The translations under genes and the position numbers were made by a program. Positions 61,698-62,119 of a DNA stretch of 62,119 nt are shown here, one piece after another. The notes beneath the pieces are model-generated. The model made no database searches. It worked only from the letters and a program-made list of their open reading frames with translations, and had not been told where the DNA came from. The stretch comes from a bacterium (GTDB lineage: Bacteria; Planctomycetota; Planctomycetia; Pirellulales; Pirellulaceae), in the NCBI GenBank assembly GCA_030430075.1, contig JAUIGN010000054.1, forward strand, positions 1 to 62,119. The letters run 5' to 3'. How positions within the stretch are numbered: position 1 is the first letter of the stretch; each line of letters opens with the position of its first letter.

Positions 61698-62119
61698 GTT
61701 CGAAAGCCAACCTTCCCAGTGACTCGAAGCCACACGCAGCACCGCAGCCACAGTTTACCGACTGCGATTCAGCTTGTCAGGAAGGTCGTCAGGACGGTCG
61801 TCAGGAGGTTTTCGAGGTCGGCGGTCCGGTTCGCTGGCTGGTAAGGTAGGTGGTCCGCCGTTGGTGGTCGAGTTGTCGGCCAAGTTCCGGGCGTCGCTGG
61901 TGTGCGCGGGCCTGGGTGTGGCGCGCCGGGATGAATGTTGGGCGCGGGGCACCCTGCTGTGCGCGGGTCTCCCTGCTGTGCGCGGGTCTCCCTCCCTGAA
62001 AGAGTTGATGCTGTCAAGGGGTCGTCGGTACATAAGTTTTGCGCCGAAGCCGGTGGCTTCGTTTTTTCTTGTTTCGCACGGAGACTCGTTGGTTGTTGCG
62101 GTTCATTCTGCGAGGTTTT
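61698..62119. repeat. Right-edge intergenic region with short tandem repeats
   Basis: About 61783-61808 has GGTCGTCAGGA repeated with small changes. Two 19-bp units CCCTGCTGTGCGCGGGTCT lie at 61952-61989 and resemble the GGCGCGGGTC dispersed module. The minus-strand frames here are Arg/Pro-rich with no family signal. Apart from the terminator near the edge, no gene is seen. Confidence 0.5.
62045..62067 (+). terminator. Plus-strand terminator-like hairpin at window edge
   Basis: CGAAGCC (62045-62051) pairs with GGCTTCG (62055-62061) around GGT, followed by six T. There is no plus-strand gene upstream of it in this window after ctpA (ends 60082); it might be a leader attenuator of a gene beyond the edge or the end of a short RNA. 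Confidence 0.55.

Overview
The window looks like chromosomal DNA from a planctomycete, probably of the Pirellula/Blastopirellula group. This is inferred from gene content: two DUF1559 pseudopilin-like proteins, a DUF1549/DUF1553-type protein, a DUF1080 protein, Gfo/Idh/MocA oxidoreductases with export signals, a DUF11-repeat lipoprotein, multihaem cytochromes with TPR tails, high GC, long intergenic stretches and many short GC-rich dispersed repeats. No rRNA, tRNA, insertion sequence, phage gene or CRISPR array was found.

Layout. 1-9 kb: a TerB-like protein, a large DUF11 lipoprotein, a free-standing LigD phosphoesterase-like protein, a membrane-anchored protein of unknown function, a secreted Gfo/Idh/MocA oxidoreductase and a secreted FAD protein. 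9.1-10.3 kb: rplM-rpsI with a strong terminator. 10.3-14.5 kb: a minus-strand operon in which a two-subunit 2-oxoacid:ferredoxin oxidoreductase (korAB) is bracketed by two CBS-domain proteins. 14.8-17.3 kb: a conserved hypothetical and ribBA. 17.4-22 kb: a small lipoprotein and two tandem seven-haem cytochromes. 22-26 kb: a DUF1559 protein, a membrane protein and a DUF3179 gene interrupted by an in-frame TGA. 26-31 kb: a DUF1080 protein and the pntA1-pntA2-pntB transhydrogenase operon. 31-36 kb: a Tat-exported oxidoreductase, a SASA-type esterase and a von Willebrand A protein. 35.7-40.9 kb: DUF5989, SxtJ-like, carbamoyltransferase, polysaccharide flippase and methyltransferase, all on the minus strand. 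41-50 kb: NhaA, a WD40 protein, a GspE-like ATPase, pyrC with a NUDIX hydrolase, and a HAD phosphatase. 50-54 kb: an FHA-GAF-sigma54 activator, a second DUF1559 protein and a tiny lipoprotein ending in a textbook terminator. 54-62 kb: a WD40 protein, a DUF1549/1553 protein, a polytopic membrane protein, an S41 protease and folC.

The most interesting observation is the DUF3179 gene at 24849-25946. An in-frame TGA replaces the first cysteine of the family's CxxC motif, giving UxxC. A hairpin immediately downstream fits the published rules for a bacterial SECIS element (apical loop 20 nt after the TGA, G within the first two loop bases, long paired stem). The simplest reading is a selenocysteine-containing DUF3179 protein. 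A recent nonsense mutation is the alternative. Other points worth checking are the CBS-bracketed oxidoreductase operon, the carbamoyltransferase/SxtJ/DUF5989 cassette with iteron-like 13-bp repeats upstream, a His/Asp-rich insertion in NhaA, orphan terminators pointing to unannotated transcripts, and at least three families of dispersed repeats.
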